From positions 46,812,042 to 46,876,041 of the forward strand of contig CM055099.1 of the NCBI GenBank assembly GCA_029204225.1: a stretch of DNA of 64,000 nucleotides, read 5' to 3'. Position numbers and translations under genes: made by a program. How positions within the stretch are numbered: position 1 is the stretch's first letter; each line of letters starts with the position of its first letter. Origin of the DNA: Diphasiastrum complanatum (lineage: Eukaryota > Streptophyta > Lycopodiopsida > Lycopodiales > Lycopodiaceae). The notes beneath the pieces were generated by a model. That model did not search any database. It was not told where the DNA came from and saw nothing but the letters and a program-made list of their open reading frames with translations. Below, in pieces: positions 50,940-64,000 of the stretch.

Positions 50940-52165
50940 TTGTGATATTAAACTATTTTTCATTGTGTACATGAAAAAAACATAGCACTTGTATGAGATC
51001 TTTATCAATAATCATATGATTGGATTATGATAGATTATACATGTTTGAACATTTAGTTTCTTTTTGATAAAATCTGGTAGAAGATAATATCCTTGTAAAC
51101 TCTATAAGGTAGGTGCACATTCAAGAGTTTTCTTGTTTAGTGTGACTTGTGATATTTATCCTATGGATTTAAATACATTAATGTGTTTGCTAGAATGTAT
51201 CATTATGTGAAACATCATGTCATAGTCGGTAGATAAAAACAAATGAGACATGGTTTCTCACCCACAATTCTCAAGGTCTCCTAAAGAATGAGTCAAGCTG
51301 ATGAAGTATCATATCTTCAAACATATGCTCCATTTTAAAGATTTGATTGGGAATGAGAAGGGCAAAATAGACAGATATAATTATCTAAAATGTGACATGG
51401 TGTACACAACTCAAGCTATGCACAACATCATTTGAATAAGTATGATAATCTAGAAAGGTAATCAAAAGCTTATAATATGCAGTCACTACAAAAAAAATCA
51501 CTACGTAAGACATTTCAATACAAAAGAATTATCTTGTAGATTTTTCACAATTTTGCTGGACAAAATCTCATTTTCATGTGTCATGTTTGTGATCGTTTGT
51601 AAGTTTTATTTCATGGTTTTCATTTTTACCAAATAAAAAACTATAGCTAAATGTACTACTATATATCTAAGCACTAGGAGTTTTATACAATATGAGATGA
51701 CTGATTTAACACTAAATTAAGTCCAATTTTTTTATTAGCTTTGAAATTGTTGTTGATTGTGTGATTCTTGAAGTGCACAATATATTATGCATTGACTTTT
51801 AATTCCAAAAGAAAAATGATAAAAGATGATCTTATAATCAGATTTTATGATTTAGTTTTGTAATTTCACAAGAGCTATCGATTAGCAATTAATGAAATGT
51901 GGTGAAGACTTTTTATATTCAAGGTATAAAAAATGAGGTCTCTTGTAGGCCATTTTTTATTCTGTAATATTTGTAAGTATGATCTATAAGTGAGTCTACT
52001 TTCATGTCAAATTAATAAAATTGAGTTCTGACACATTTGTCCCTAGTTGTGTCCCAACAGTGTGATAAGTGTTAGAGTTTTCAATGCTAGGATTGGGTGT
52101 TATTATTGATCAGGATTGTGGTAACCTAAAGTTCCATTGTTGAGCACTTATTCATAGGCACTAGA
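50940..52165. other. no gene supported
   Basis: AT-rich, no recognisable coding sequence, RNA or element end. Confidence 0.45.
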
Positions 52166-52170
52166 AGTTT

Positions 52171-53885
52171 GTGGTCAATTTTTTTCCTAGCACAAATAAA
52201 ATTAATGGTTTAGGGAGTCAAACCAAAGACAAGATCGAAGGCAACAGTCAGAGGGAGCCAAAGAAGACAAGTGGAAGAGCAGAAATAAATCGAGACAACG
52301 GAATGGTGAGAAGAAGTCCTGCACAAGATGCACAGGAGAAGGCCACACTGTTGATAAGTGCTGGCTCAACCCAAAGATAGAGTGCATCCACTGTCACAAG
52401 AAGGGTCATGCAGCCATTGACTACAACCAAAATCCCAGAAACAAGAAAGCTCAGAGCAGATGGGAGAGCGACAATAGCTCATCCTACATGGAGGAACCAG
52501 AGTCCTCCAAGATGGCCTAAGATAGAGCCAACAACGGCAAGAACCCAGCAGCTTACTTGTCTGTTGATGTCTGTGCGACATCAACTTCAGATACACAAGA
52601 GATAATTATTAATTCAGGTGCACCGTCAAACTTCGTGGCAACAGGGTACATGATCACTGATTATCAAGAATCAGAGTCTTCCAGATACATAATCTTGGGG
52701 GATGGTTCCAGACACAAGGTCAGCGGAACCAAAGTGTTGTGGTTAACCACCAAAGGAAGAGACAAAAGGCTTGAAGACACTTTGTATGTGCCCACTCTTC
52801 AGAAGGACCTACTATTTGTTGTTAAGATGGTAGATGCAGGACTGAGAATCACCTTTGAAGGCGATACCTACGAAGTGGTTGAAGCTGCAACCACTCAACT
52901 TGTCACGACAGGAAAGCGAAAGGAGAACCTGTATCACCTCAAGATCTGAGTACCTTCTGAGCTCACCAGATCAACGAATCAATGGATATTACATGGCACT
53001 GGAGGCTGTATCATATGAATATAGTTTTTCTATACAACGCTAGCCGAAGTAGAGCTTTCGCTGGCGTCAACATTAAAGATGCAGCATGCTTGAAGTTCTG
53101 CGATGCCTGTAACAAATGCAAGATGTCACATATATCATTCACCAAGGATTCTTTCAGAATAAAAGAACTCTTGGAGTTGGTACACTCTGACATCTGTGGA
53201 CCATTTGATGTGGTCTCCTTGGGGATACTACATCATGTTTATTGACGACTTCAGCAAGTTTGCTACAATGTACTTTATCCACAACAAATTGGAGGCCTGG
53301 ACAAATTCACAGAGTTCGTGAACTGGGCTGAGAAATGGACTAACAAGAAGGTAAAGCAGCTGAGAACAGATGGAGGAGAAAATACGTCTCCAAATACTTT
53401 GTTGAGTTTTGCATCAGTAGAGGCATACTTCACTTGTAGACCGCAGCCTACACACCACGGCACAATGGTGTGGCGGAGAGGAGAAATCGGACTCTCATGG
53501 AAGCTGCGAGATCCATGATGGCCTATTTAAAGGCATAAAAATTCTTATGGGCTGAAGCAGTAGCTACAGCCAACTATTTGTAGAACATGACAGGTAGATC
53601 CAACGTTGCACATACCACGCCACACGAGCTTTGGTGGGACACCAAACCGAGTCTGTCACATGTACACATTTTTGGATGAATTGCATATGCCCACATTCCA
53701 GATCAGAAAAGAAAGAAGCTAGATGAAAAGGTAGAGCAAGGATTCCTTGTAGGATATGATGTTCATGCATCATACTATAGGATCTACATGTCTGACAGTA
53801 GACAAATCAAGACTATTAGAGACGTCGGATTTGATGAGTCAAAGACAATGGCTGACGAAGATCCAGTTGGCTACGAATTTTGACC
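52171..53885 (+). pseudogene. Ty1/copia gag-pol fragment
   Basis: The reading gives zinc knuckles (CTRCTGEGHTVDKCW and CIHCHKKGHAAIDY), then the protease site degraded to IINSGAPSNFVAT. Next come the conserved TLYVPTLQKDLLFVVKM and a pre-integrase block. Integrase pieces follow (ELLELVHSDICGPFDVVS, VKQLRTDGGENTS and HGTMVWRRGEIGLSWKLRD) and the C-terminal VEQGFLVGYD. No RT, RNase H or LTRs. A Penelope repeat abuts it at 54,021. Confidence 0.85.
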
Positions 53886-54020
53886 AGAGGCTACTATGAC
53901 CTACCAGTATCTATGGAGGGAGAGGACCCTGAACACCCGGAGCAAGATGCTCAAATCCCAGATGGACAGAATGACTGTTCAGACAATGAGCCTCTAGGCA
54001 CAGATCCTGTACCTATGACA

Positions 54021-55060
54021 CAGAATTTGCAAGCATCACATATGCTCGAAAGGTAAGGTGTCTCTTCGTAAATGTATGCCATTCTAGGTGACTGTTAAAG
54101 ACCCTAAGTATGGAAACTACTTGGTTTATACTCAGTTCGACTATATCACTTCATAAGTAATATAATTTTCTTCTGCGTTTAATAACACCCACACTGTCCC
54201 AAAGTAAGGGTTCTTCTCATGTTATCTTGGACAGCATGGATTTGCGTAAGATAAATGGTTCTTACATAAGGATTATAATGGCACGGATCTGCCCTAATTC
54301 CTTGTAAAAACCATGAGAACCTCATCAATAAAATGAAATCTATCTGATACAAGGATACAAAAAACCACGGGGTGGATATGGGGCTACGATAAACGAAAGT
54401 TTAAGCTTAGTTACATTATTCAACCATGGCTTGTGATAATTTATTACCCAGTCGCTTGTCATATCAGTGTATGGTGAGATACGATAGGAAAACATGGATA
54501 TGCTCAGGAGTATGGACAGTAGTGCGTGATGTTTCTCAAGTCACACGTGTTAGAATAGCATGGATTTGCTCTAACACCGGCACACGTATTCACACCATGG
54601 CTGTTAGCGATAAGCAATATATATGGTGAAAACTTTTCATACTTGCACTATAAACAAATTAAATTGATGCGGACCAATGCCCAAAAACTGATCAGCATGG
54701 CACTCGCCCTGATACAATAACAGAGGGGCTTGGCCTATCGCTATAAAATCATCTTTATGTTTGGGAAGATTGGACTATGTTTTAAAATGCTATATATGCT
54801 GATGAGTAGTATAACCTCTTTTGGACATGGATAACAACTAACGCTCAGCTATGACGCCTGTCTTCCCCACTATACTAACTTGTGCGATTTTGTGTTGTGG
54901 GATGGTGGCAGGTATTAGATGGACATTTTGAGAGTGGTTATGCTATATGGTGCTTTATAGTACTGTATTTTACTTTTCAACTTTACTATACCTTGTTGGT
55001 TTATGAATAAAGGCTTCATTGGATTTGGTCTTGCTTTGTCAAGAGGAACTATGTGAAATT
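54021..55060 (+). repeat. Penelope-associated direct repeat (X), left copy
   Basis: Aligns end to end with 60,215-61,251 with only scattered differences. Both begin CAGAATTTGCAAGCATCACA and end GAACTATGTGAAATT just before CT-rich sequence, with 'tatgaataaagg' about 50 bases from the end. The two copies flank the coding unit at 55,199-58,550 as direct repeats, as the pseudo-LTRs of Penelope-like elements do. Short ORFs inside are not conserved in a coding manner. Confidence 0.85.
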
Positions 55061-55198
55061 GTGTATCTCTCTCTCTGCACCCTTGTGGTGTAACTCCGAC
55101 TATTCCTTGGTTGGGATAGTACTAAACCCTTACCTTTTATCCAGTTCTTAAGCTAACAAAGGTCTGTTTTTATGTTTTAGTCCACATGATGGTTTCAG

Positions 55199-56569
55199 GA
55201 TGATGCTCTTTTGGGTTATGGGGAGCCCCTACCTCCACCTAACCATTTTATTCAGACGCTTATTTGTTGTATGAAAAAGGCCGTCATGATGCATTCTTTT
55301 ATCATTGACACAGATAGGGCTACTTGTTCTTTTGTTGGACCCGAAGATAAGGTTTTGTGTTTGACTGATCTGTTGGGGACTTTGGACTGGGTTAAGATCT
55401 ATCTGGAGTTTATTAAAAAGAAGGATACATTGAGTATGGTAGAGGATCTGTATGGCCGGCTCAATGAATTTGTCGAAGTTTTTGATAAAAATGAAAGATT
55501 TTTTAATCTACACATTAGGAAAGTCTTTGCATGCCTTGAGAATGAGAATGGTAATTCTTCTGTTGATGTGCCACATACCTCGTCTGATGCACTACTTTCA
55601 CCACACCCTCTGGTCTTTTTAGATGAGCTTGATGAGGACAGTGCTTCCCAACTTGAATTGTTTTCTCAAGATGTTTGTGATATTGGTGACCAATCTTCAT
55701 ATGACTTTTGCCAATCCAAAAACTTTCAAATCCCTTTTGTACCCAGCAGGACTATTGAGTTCAAGTCTGCCCTTACTGCCTATAAGCTTTGGAGCCTTTC
55801 TACTGTCAATTTTCTTGCCCCTGTGCCTATCGACCTTTGGATCTTGATGTCACATCTTACTGAAAAAGAGATAGAAGTTTGTAAGTCCGCTGCTTTACAC
55901 AAAAATCCTTCTCTTAAAGCTCCTGTTGCCTTTGATACTGTTATTCGCATGAACAAATTTGAGCCTTCCCGTTGCCCTTCTGAGCAAACCTGGGCCAGAA
56001 TTAGAGGACACTTTGAGACTGGCTTCAATAGGAAAAACCTTCACCAAGCAAGAATCTGGAACTGGAAACGACCTTTCTTTAAATGTAGGTGTGGTGATAA
56101 ATGCAAAAACAATTCATTCTTTTTTTTGGTTTGACCACGCCATTTGGTTTATGATAAACAACCTAGGCAAGTTCTTCCCTAGTGCTTCTCTCCAAAACCA
56201 AATGAATGCCTTCTTCCTATGGCTACATAAGGCTGCCAGAGATGTGGTTAAGGCACACCTTACCTTTCTTTTCATTCAACAATACATGGTTGATGCCTCC
56301 GTTGAGCTTGCCAAAGACTCTTCTGCCAAACTCCTATCACACCTAGATGATGTTGAGAATGTACGAGAGATACAATGCCTCCTTAAACGACCAAGCTTTT
56401 TCACTCTCTAGGATAAATACTTTCAGAACACAAGCAAAAGAATGGGCAATTTTAATCTCAACAATCCAAACTCCGTAGTATCCGCATCCGGGACAGGAAA
56501 AAGAAGACAGTTTACTGGAAAGGAAGGGCAAAGTAGCAAAAGGGCGACCTACCTATCAAACGACTGAAT
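55199..56569 (+). pseudogene. Penelope-like element, upstream protein region
   Basis: The frame opens after a possible splice acceptor (tttcag at 55,193-55,198) with DDALLGYGEPLPPP, and no ATG starts it. It encodes a mostly acidic-to-neutral protein. A cluster CRCGDKCKN lies where an 8-T run shifts the frame near 56,120. The continuation has WFDHAIWFMINNLGKFFP and LTFLFIQQYMVDASVELAKD, a TAG at 56,409, then a basic tail SASGTGKRRQFTGKEGQSSK and a TGA at 56,567. I recognise no domain. By position it is the N-terminal part or first ORF of the Penelope-like element. About 150 stop-rich bases separate it from the RT frame. Confidence 0.6.
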
Positions 56570-56726
56570 TTTTACCGAGATTAATCGGTGTGCAGGATGG
56601 GGAAAGGATAGAAAGGAGAGAAATCAGCATCTCAGCAACATGACGTCTACAGTTGACCACTAGCAGTGATTCAGGGAGTTCTTTTTTACATTTATGTTAC
56701 CGCAATAGAGTTTTTGAAGCAATCAT

Positions 56727-58550
56727 GTGAAGACTTTTCATGCTCATGTTTTATTCAGACTATTCACTGTTGTAGATGAACACTTTCATGATATTACGTT
56801 CGGTTGGACTTGCCTACCAAGTGTCAAAAGTGATTGGTATTTTCCCTATGATGTCTTCTGTGATTTTGACATAGAAAACTTACATTCATGTGAATGCTTA
56901 TCTCTTAATAGATTCAAGAACTTTGTTGCAAATAAATTTGGACACGTTATTTCTACAAATAGCAATATTGTTAAAAGCCCGATTTTACGTAAATCTTTAG
57001 AGATGGGTCTCAATCATATTACCTCACAAAAAAACAACGTGAATGAGGTGGCTTCTGAACTTTATGATTGGTGGTTCAAATTAATCAAATTGTTGCCTAC
57101 GCATGTACATTTAAGTGAAAAAACTGTAAGGGAGCATGCAATTTTATGTAAAAACATTGCCATGGAATTTATCAAAAAAAAGTACTTGGCTGTATGGCAA
57201 TAAGGACACAACAAACTGCTAAAAATGAAAAATTATGGCTCACAAATCTACTCTACATCAATGGCATTGACAAGGCGCAACACAATCCAAGTTTCATATG
57301 TAAATTCCTTGTACGAAAACTTGCTTTGGATAGACTCAATAGTCCTGACTTCAGCCCCTTTCCTAATGATCAAGAAAACTCGGTTACAGAAGCTATCACT
57401 TATGTCATGGAAAAACTCAATGGATCTTTATCCAACATCTTCATAGGGAACGACTCTTTGCTATATCTACTTTGTATGTACAAAGCCCACAAGGAATTTT
57501 TTAGATAGATTACCAATGCACATGACTGTTGCTTTACTAAACTCGCAAAATTCCTAACAGGAGCTCTTGGTATGCTGTCACCATTCCTCAAGGAAGGTAC
57601 ATGCCTTAAGGCAAAAACATACAAGGGTATCCTAAATGTGGATACATGCTTATTTTGGCAGTGCGAGTCCTCGATCGATTTTTATCTCAATCTACCATCA
57701 AAGATTACCAATGTATGGGTTGCAGATATCTCTAAATGCTATGAAAACATACGTTTAGATGGCACTGATGGACTGAAAACTATCATGAATAAATCCAATA
57801 CATATGCATTCAAACATTCAAATAAAAGTTTTCAGAGTTTCAAATGGGAACAAGAGAGGGAGGCCTTCAAATGGTCATGGAATAATAAAAAGTCCGAAGG
57901 ATGGTACAATATCGATAAAAATCTCTTATGCTTGTAGAATGCCTTCCTAATTGACAATTGTATTGTCAGGTTAGGAAACAAAACTTGGAGACAGATTCAT
58001 GGTATATCGATGGGTTTTTCATGCTCACCTACTTGGTGTAACTATTATCTTGCGTTCTTTGAAGCTCATTTTATTAAGAGACTGGCCAGGTTAGGTCTCA
58101 GAAAAGATATGAATGTTTTTTGTCACTCGTTTAGATATATTGATGACATTTGCTTCATTAATAATCCCATTATTGATGCGTTTATGGACAAAAAGCATAT
58201 TAGAGTACCAGATAACCCTTTCTGGATTTATCCTCTAGATTTTCTTGATATCGAAAAAAAGTCTTGTGAAGCAAACACCACCAATTTTTTGAACATTTCG
58301 ATTACTTTTAATCCAGACACCGGTGTCTATTAGCTTGCAAAGTTTGATAAAAGAAGAAACTTATCTTTTCAATACTTACAGTACATACATTTGGCTTCCA
58401 ATAGGCCAGTCTACAGTTCATACAAAGTAATTATCTCCCAGGGTCTTTCTACTATGTATTGCTGCAACAATCAAGATACTTTTTTAAGAGAGGTAGCTAT
58501 CTTACTTGACGCTTTTCAAAAAAAATGGCTTTATGAGGGAAAAGCTTTGC
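56727..58550 (+). pseudogene. Penelope-like element reverse transcriptase
   Basis: The N-terminal block has FGHVISTNSNIVKSPILRKS. After an 8-A run near 57,180 the frame shifts to AIRTQQTAKNEKLWLTN. The RT motifs follow in order: motif A VADISKCYENIRLDG, motif B HGISMGFSCSPTWCNYYLAF, and motif C SFRYIDDICFINNP with the YIDD catalytic pair. PDNPFWIYPLDFLDIEK, KFDKRRNLSFQYLQYIHLAS and RPVYSSYKVIISQGLS come next. This order and the FRYIDD and LAKFDKRR blocks are typical of Penelope-like RTs rather than LINE, copia or gypsy. In-frame stops at 57,506, 57,935 and 58,331 are all TAG. No GIY-YIG endonuclease was recognised before the CT tract at 58,711, so this may be an endonuclease-deficient type. 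Confidence 0.8.
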
Positions 58551-58705
58551 CTTAACGTTAACAAACTGCTTTTGACTAATACTTTTCCAGGTCTGTCCTA
58601 TGATCTACCACAGTGTATTAAAAGTCTGAGGGTGGGCAGCTAGCTATCCCTTATGGGGAGCTAACTGCCCCCTAAGGGATTCACTAGTTGCGGGTCGGTT
58701 GGTGG

Positions 58706-61445
<2,740 letters not shown>

Positions 61446-64000
61446 CATGCACGATGCTCTAGGCTATACAACTTTACCATGTCAATGTATTTGTAACCAT
61501 GACAAATGGTTTTTTAGCTACCGTATGATGTATATGGTTTTTTTGTGACAAATTTCAGAATTCAAATGTTTACTTTTCCTCCAATTTACACTCCATCAAA
61601 AGTCTATATAAGAAATGCAGAATTACCAACACCCACACTTTGCTTCTCTCTGCCCATCCTCTTCTCATTCTGCCTATGGCTCTCTATTTGGCACAAGCAC
61701 AAGAACTGGTATGCTTCTACATATTTGCTTCTTACTTATGGTAGCATAAGCATTATTTTCTTTCATATGCTTTGTTTAGAAGAAAAATGATGGCATAAAG
61801 AGGGCGTTGGATCGCGATCAACACCCTCTGAGTAGATCTTATTTACTATGCATGTTTACCACACTAATCAAAGAAGGATTTAGGCTGGGAAATGCTATGG
61901 TATGGCCTCATGGCTATGTCATGTCGATGTTCCCATCACTTTATGTAAGATATATGGCAAACTACTTGCCAACTACACGATTGATAGTGCGTTGGCAGCG
62001 CGCTACTATTGCATGCGAGCTCATGCGCTGGCTTGATATACATTATGTGACAAATGTATGATAATGATAATGTGCTGGCAGCACACGACGACCTCATGCA
62101 ACCCTTTGCATGTATGGCTCGTTTGATAGGTATTATTATGCATAAACAAGCCGGATGGGACAGCGATGAACCTACTGTCACAATATGTGATTGAGTACAC
62201 CTCTTCTCACATAACTATGAGGCTCTTTTAGCACTAAAAGGGCAACGATCACTACATTGTTGTTTGTTTATTTGAATGTCTCTTCAATGGTAATGCAGAT
62301 GTATAACTGGCCACTTGTATGATACTTGATTTTGTATAAGTCTGATATGCACCACATGAGCTATGAATTATGTTAAGAGATGATGAGTAAATGCAATATG
62401 ATGCTTATTTGATAACAGAGCTTTCTACTGTGACATTGTATCTCGAATCCATTATTGGAATCGGATTACACGCATATACAGGTATGCATTCCAAAGAACA
62501 TCTCTACAAAGTGTATATGTATGTTTTTTTTCAGCCCTTTGTTACTGAAAGCAAAGAAAATGTTTCGTAAGGGAAATATAGTACGAATAGCAACACTTTT
62601 GATGCTATTATTGTTAAGGAAAAAATTAGACTCGAAAAACTTCTATTACCAAGTTTTCGAAGGAAGTTTCGTTGTATGGCTTCCTCACAAGATTCTCACA
62701 CGACAATTATTTAGGTCAGTATTGTAACACTCTGCTTTGGGTATTGGTTAATGAAGAGGTAATGGTATGTATAAGAGGAAACATTCACGTGTATGAAAGG
62801 TCATAGGAGAGGATGATGGCTTATGCTTATGAATATCGTATTTATGCCTCTTCTATAGTAATGATGGCACATATGGAGAATGCAAGCTACTCATATGATG
62901 ATTTTGGGATTTATTTTGTATTAAGTAAGCTTTATGAACAATAATACAAGTATTAACAACCTACGTGCCCTTAAAAGTGTGGAGAAAGTACAAAAAAGAC
63001 CAAGAGTGGATCTTAATCTGATCCTCAAGAGGGATTGGTTGTCAGATTACTTGATCTATCAATCTACTTGAGATTAAGATCAATCTAGATCAATTCTAGA
63101 CACAAAATCCTAACAAGAACAATCATTAATTGAAGGTAGGTGTACTTTCTAGTTTCCCACGTGTGAAACCATGTCTGAGTACGGACTCCAACCTGAAAAT
63201 CAAGTACACATTGATAGAACCTCAAAACAATCAAAACAAATGGAGAGAATCACTCAAAATTGCTTCCAAAACCAAGATTGGTGTCTCACAATGATTATGG
63301 CCAAATGTGGCTCTGTATATACAATAAGTGGGAGCTCGTGGTACTGATCATCCCTTTGATCCCACATGTGTGAAGGTGCTTTGTCATATGATGATTCATC
63401 ATGCAAAACTGACACTTGGACAAAACTTTCTATTTTGAGCACTTTTGGTCCATTTTCCTTCTATATGGAGATCTACTTGAAAATCTTCTAGAAGTCAAAA
63501 TTCGTCTACTTCAGCTTATTCCACACATGTGAGCTGTCCTCTACACATGGGATGTGACACCTAACCAAAGGATGTGGCTCATGCAATCAATAGATTGATG
63601 CCATGTGTCATATGTCTAGAAAACTAGTTTTTGGCCTTTTTAGCCACTAGAACTTGAATTAAATCATATGTACAACCTATATGATTATGGTACATGACAA
63701 GTACACTATTTTCACACGTGGGAACAGACTCCACACATGTGTAATCATCCTATATACAAGATTTTTGGCCTCTACCAAGCTTATTTTTGCATTTTTCACA
63801 AAAAGTAAATGAATTTGTACAAGGGATCGTGGCATTTGTAGGGATTGGTATGGCACAGATTTGTCCTAATCCGATTACAAATGTTGGGATAAAATACTTG
63901 TTTGAAATACGTACTGGTAAAAGATAATAGACAAATGCCTATTATGGGTTCAGATATTGGGATGGGATGGATATCTATTATGGGTTCAGATATTGGGATG
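61446..64000 (+). mobile_element. Penelope-associated module (Z), interrupted by a solo LTR
   Basis: Begins CATGCACGATGCTCTAGG after the CT tract and aligns with 48,466-50,160. A TATA-like 'gtctatataagaa' at about 61,602 is followed by a pyrimidine-rich start region, supporting a promoter. The alignment breaks at 62,977 and resumes at 63,801 after the LTR insertion. The window ends inside it, within a short tandem duplication of 'tattatgggttcagatattg' (about 63,936-64,000). Confidence 0.7.
62978..63800 (-). mobile_element. solo LTR with target-site duplication
   Basis: An 823-base insertion starts TGTGGAG and ends TTTTTCACA, flanked by the direct 5-mer AAAAG (62,973-62,977 and 63,801-63,805). 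The empty site is visible in the paralogous module near 49,930. It is the same LTR family as the one split across 31,405-38,078, in reverse orientation. No internal genes. Confidence 0.92.

Noticed and set aside
54426-54629. Small protein repeated at 60,620-60,823
   Set aside because: The paired 67-codon frames are only a consequence of the X direct repeat. Differences do not favour synonymous sites in any way I can see.
55199-58550. TAG reassigned as a sense codon
   Set aside because: Paralogues have Trp at two of the sites, and other stops (TAA in MATE, TGA at 56,567) are used normally. Mutation explains it.

Overview
The window is land-plant nuclear DNA: AT-rich, dense in nested retroelements, with G-box-rich promoters, plant-type GT-AG introns and one plant-type MATE transporter gene. 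A fern or another non-seed plant with a large genome is my guess, because of the retroelement load and the Penelope-like elements, but the sequence does not prove it. The only ordinary host gene I can support is a two-exon MATE efflux carrier on the minus strand (19,883-21,905). Nearly everything else is mobile or repetitive.

The most notable content is a family of multi-gene elements that I do not recognise, present in three degraded copies. Four genes recur. Gene H encodes a histone H3/CENH3-like fold fused to a Ulp1-type (C48) cysteine protease. Gene A and gene C are orphans. Gene B encodes a protein with a coiled coil, a basic NLS-like patch and a conserved C-terminal block. The layout inferred by comparing copies is C(+) H(-) A(+) B(-): H and A diverge from a shared G-box promoter, and the two outer gene pairs converge. 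Related sequences at the outer ends read outward from the element. Copy 1 (8,480-19,045) holds all four genes, but its H-C half is inverted relative to its A-B half. Copy 2 (about 26,700-41,500) has the H remnant, the shared promoter, A and B. Its gene A is split by an LTR, which is itself split by a nearly intact Ty1/copia element. Copy 3 (about 44,755-48,290) has pieces of A, the promoter and B. Arrays of a 16-20 bp motif sit in the H and A leaders. Within one copy both leaders carry the same version, while different copies carry different versions.

Layout. 1-2,945: LINE reverse transcriptase remnant and a CCCTTRG heptamer array between inverted LTR-like arms. 2,945-8,480: intergenic with short duplications. 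8,480-19,045: element copy 1 with a copia fragment inside. 19,064-23,060: hairpin, MATE gene and its 5' region. 23,060-26,700: minisatellites and an LTR/PBS remnant. 26,700-41,500: copy 2 with the nested LTR insertions. 41,500-44,755: copia remnants. 44,755-48,290: copy 3, interrupted by a Penelope-like fragment. 48,297-64,000: Penelope-like element territory. It holds one largely complete coding unit (55,199-58,550) and repeated 5' and 3' non-coding modules separated by long (CT)n tracts, plus a copia fragment (52,171-53,885) and a clean solo LTR (62,978-63,800).

All mobile-element genes carry stops or frameshifts and are described as broken.
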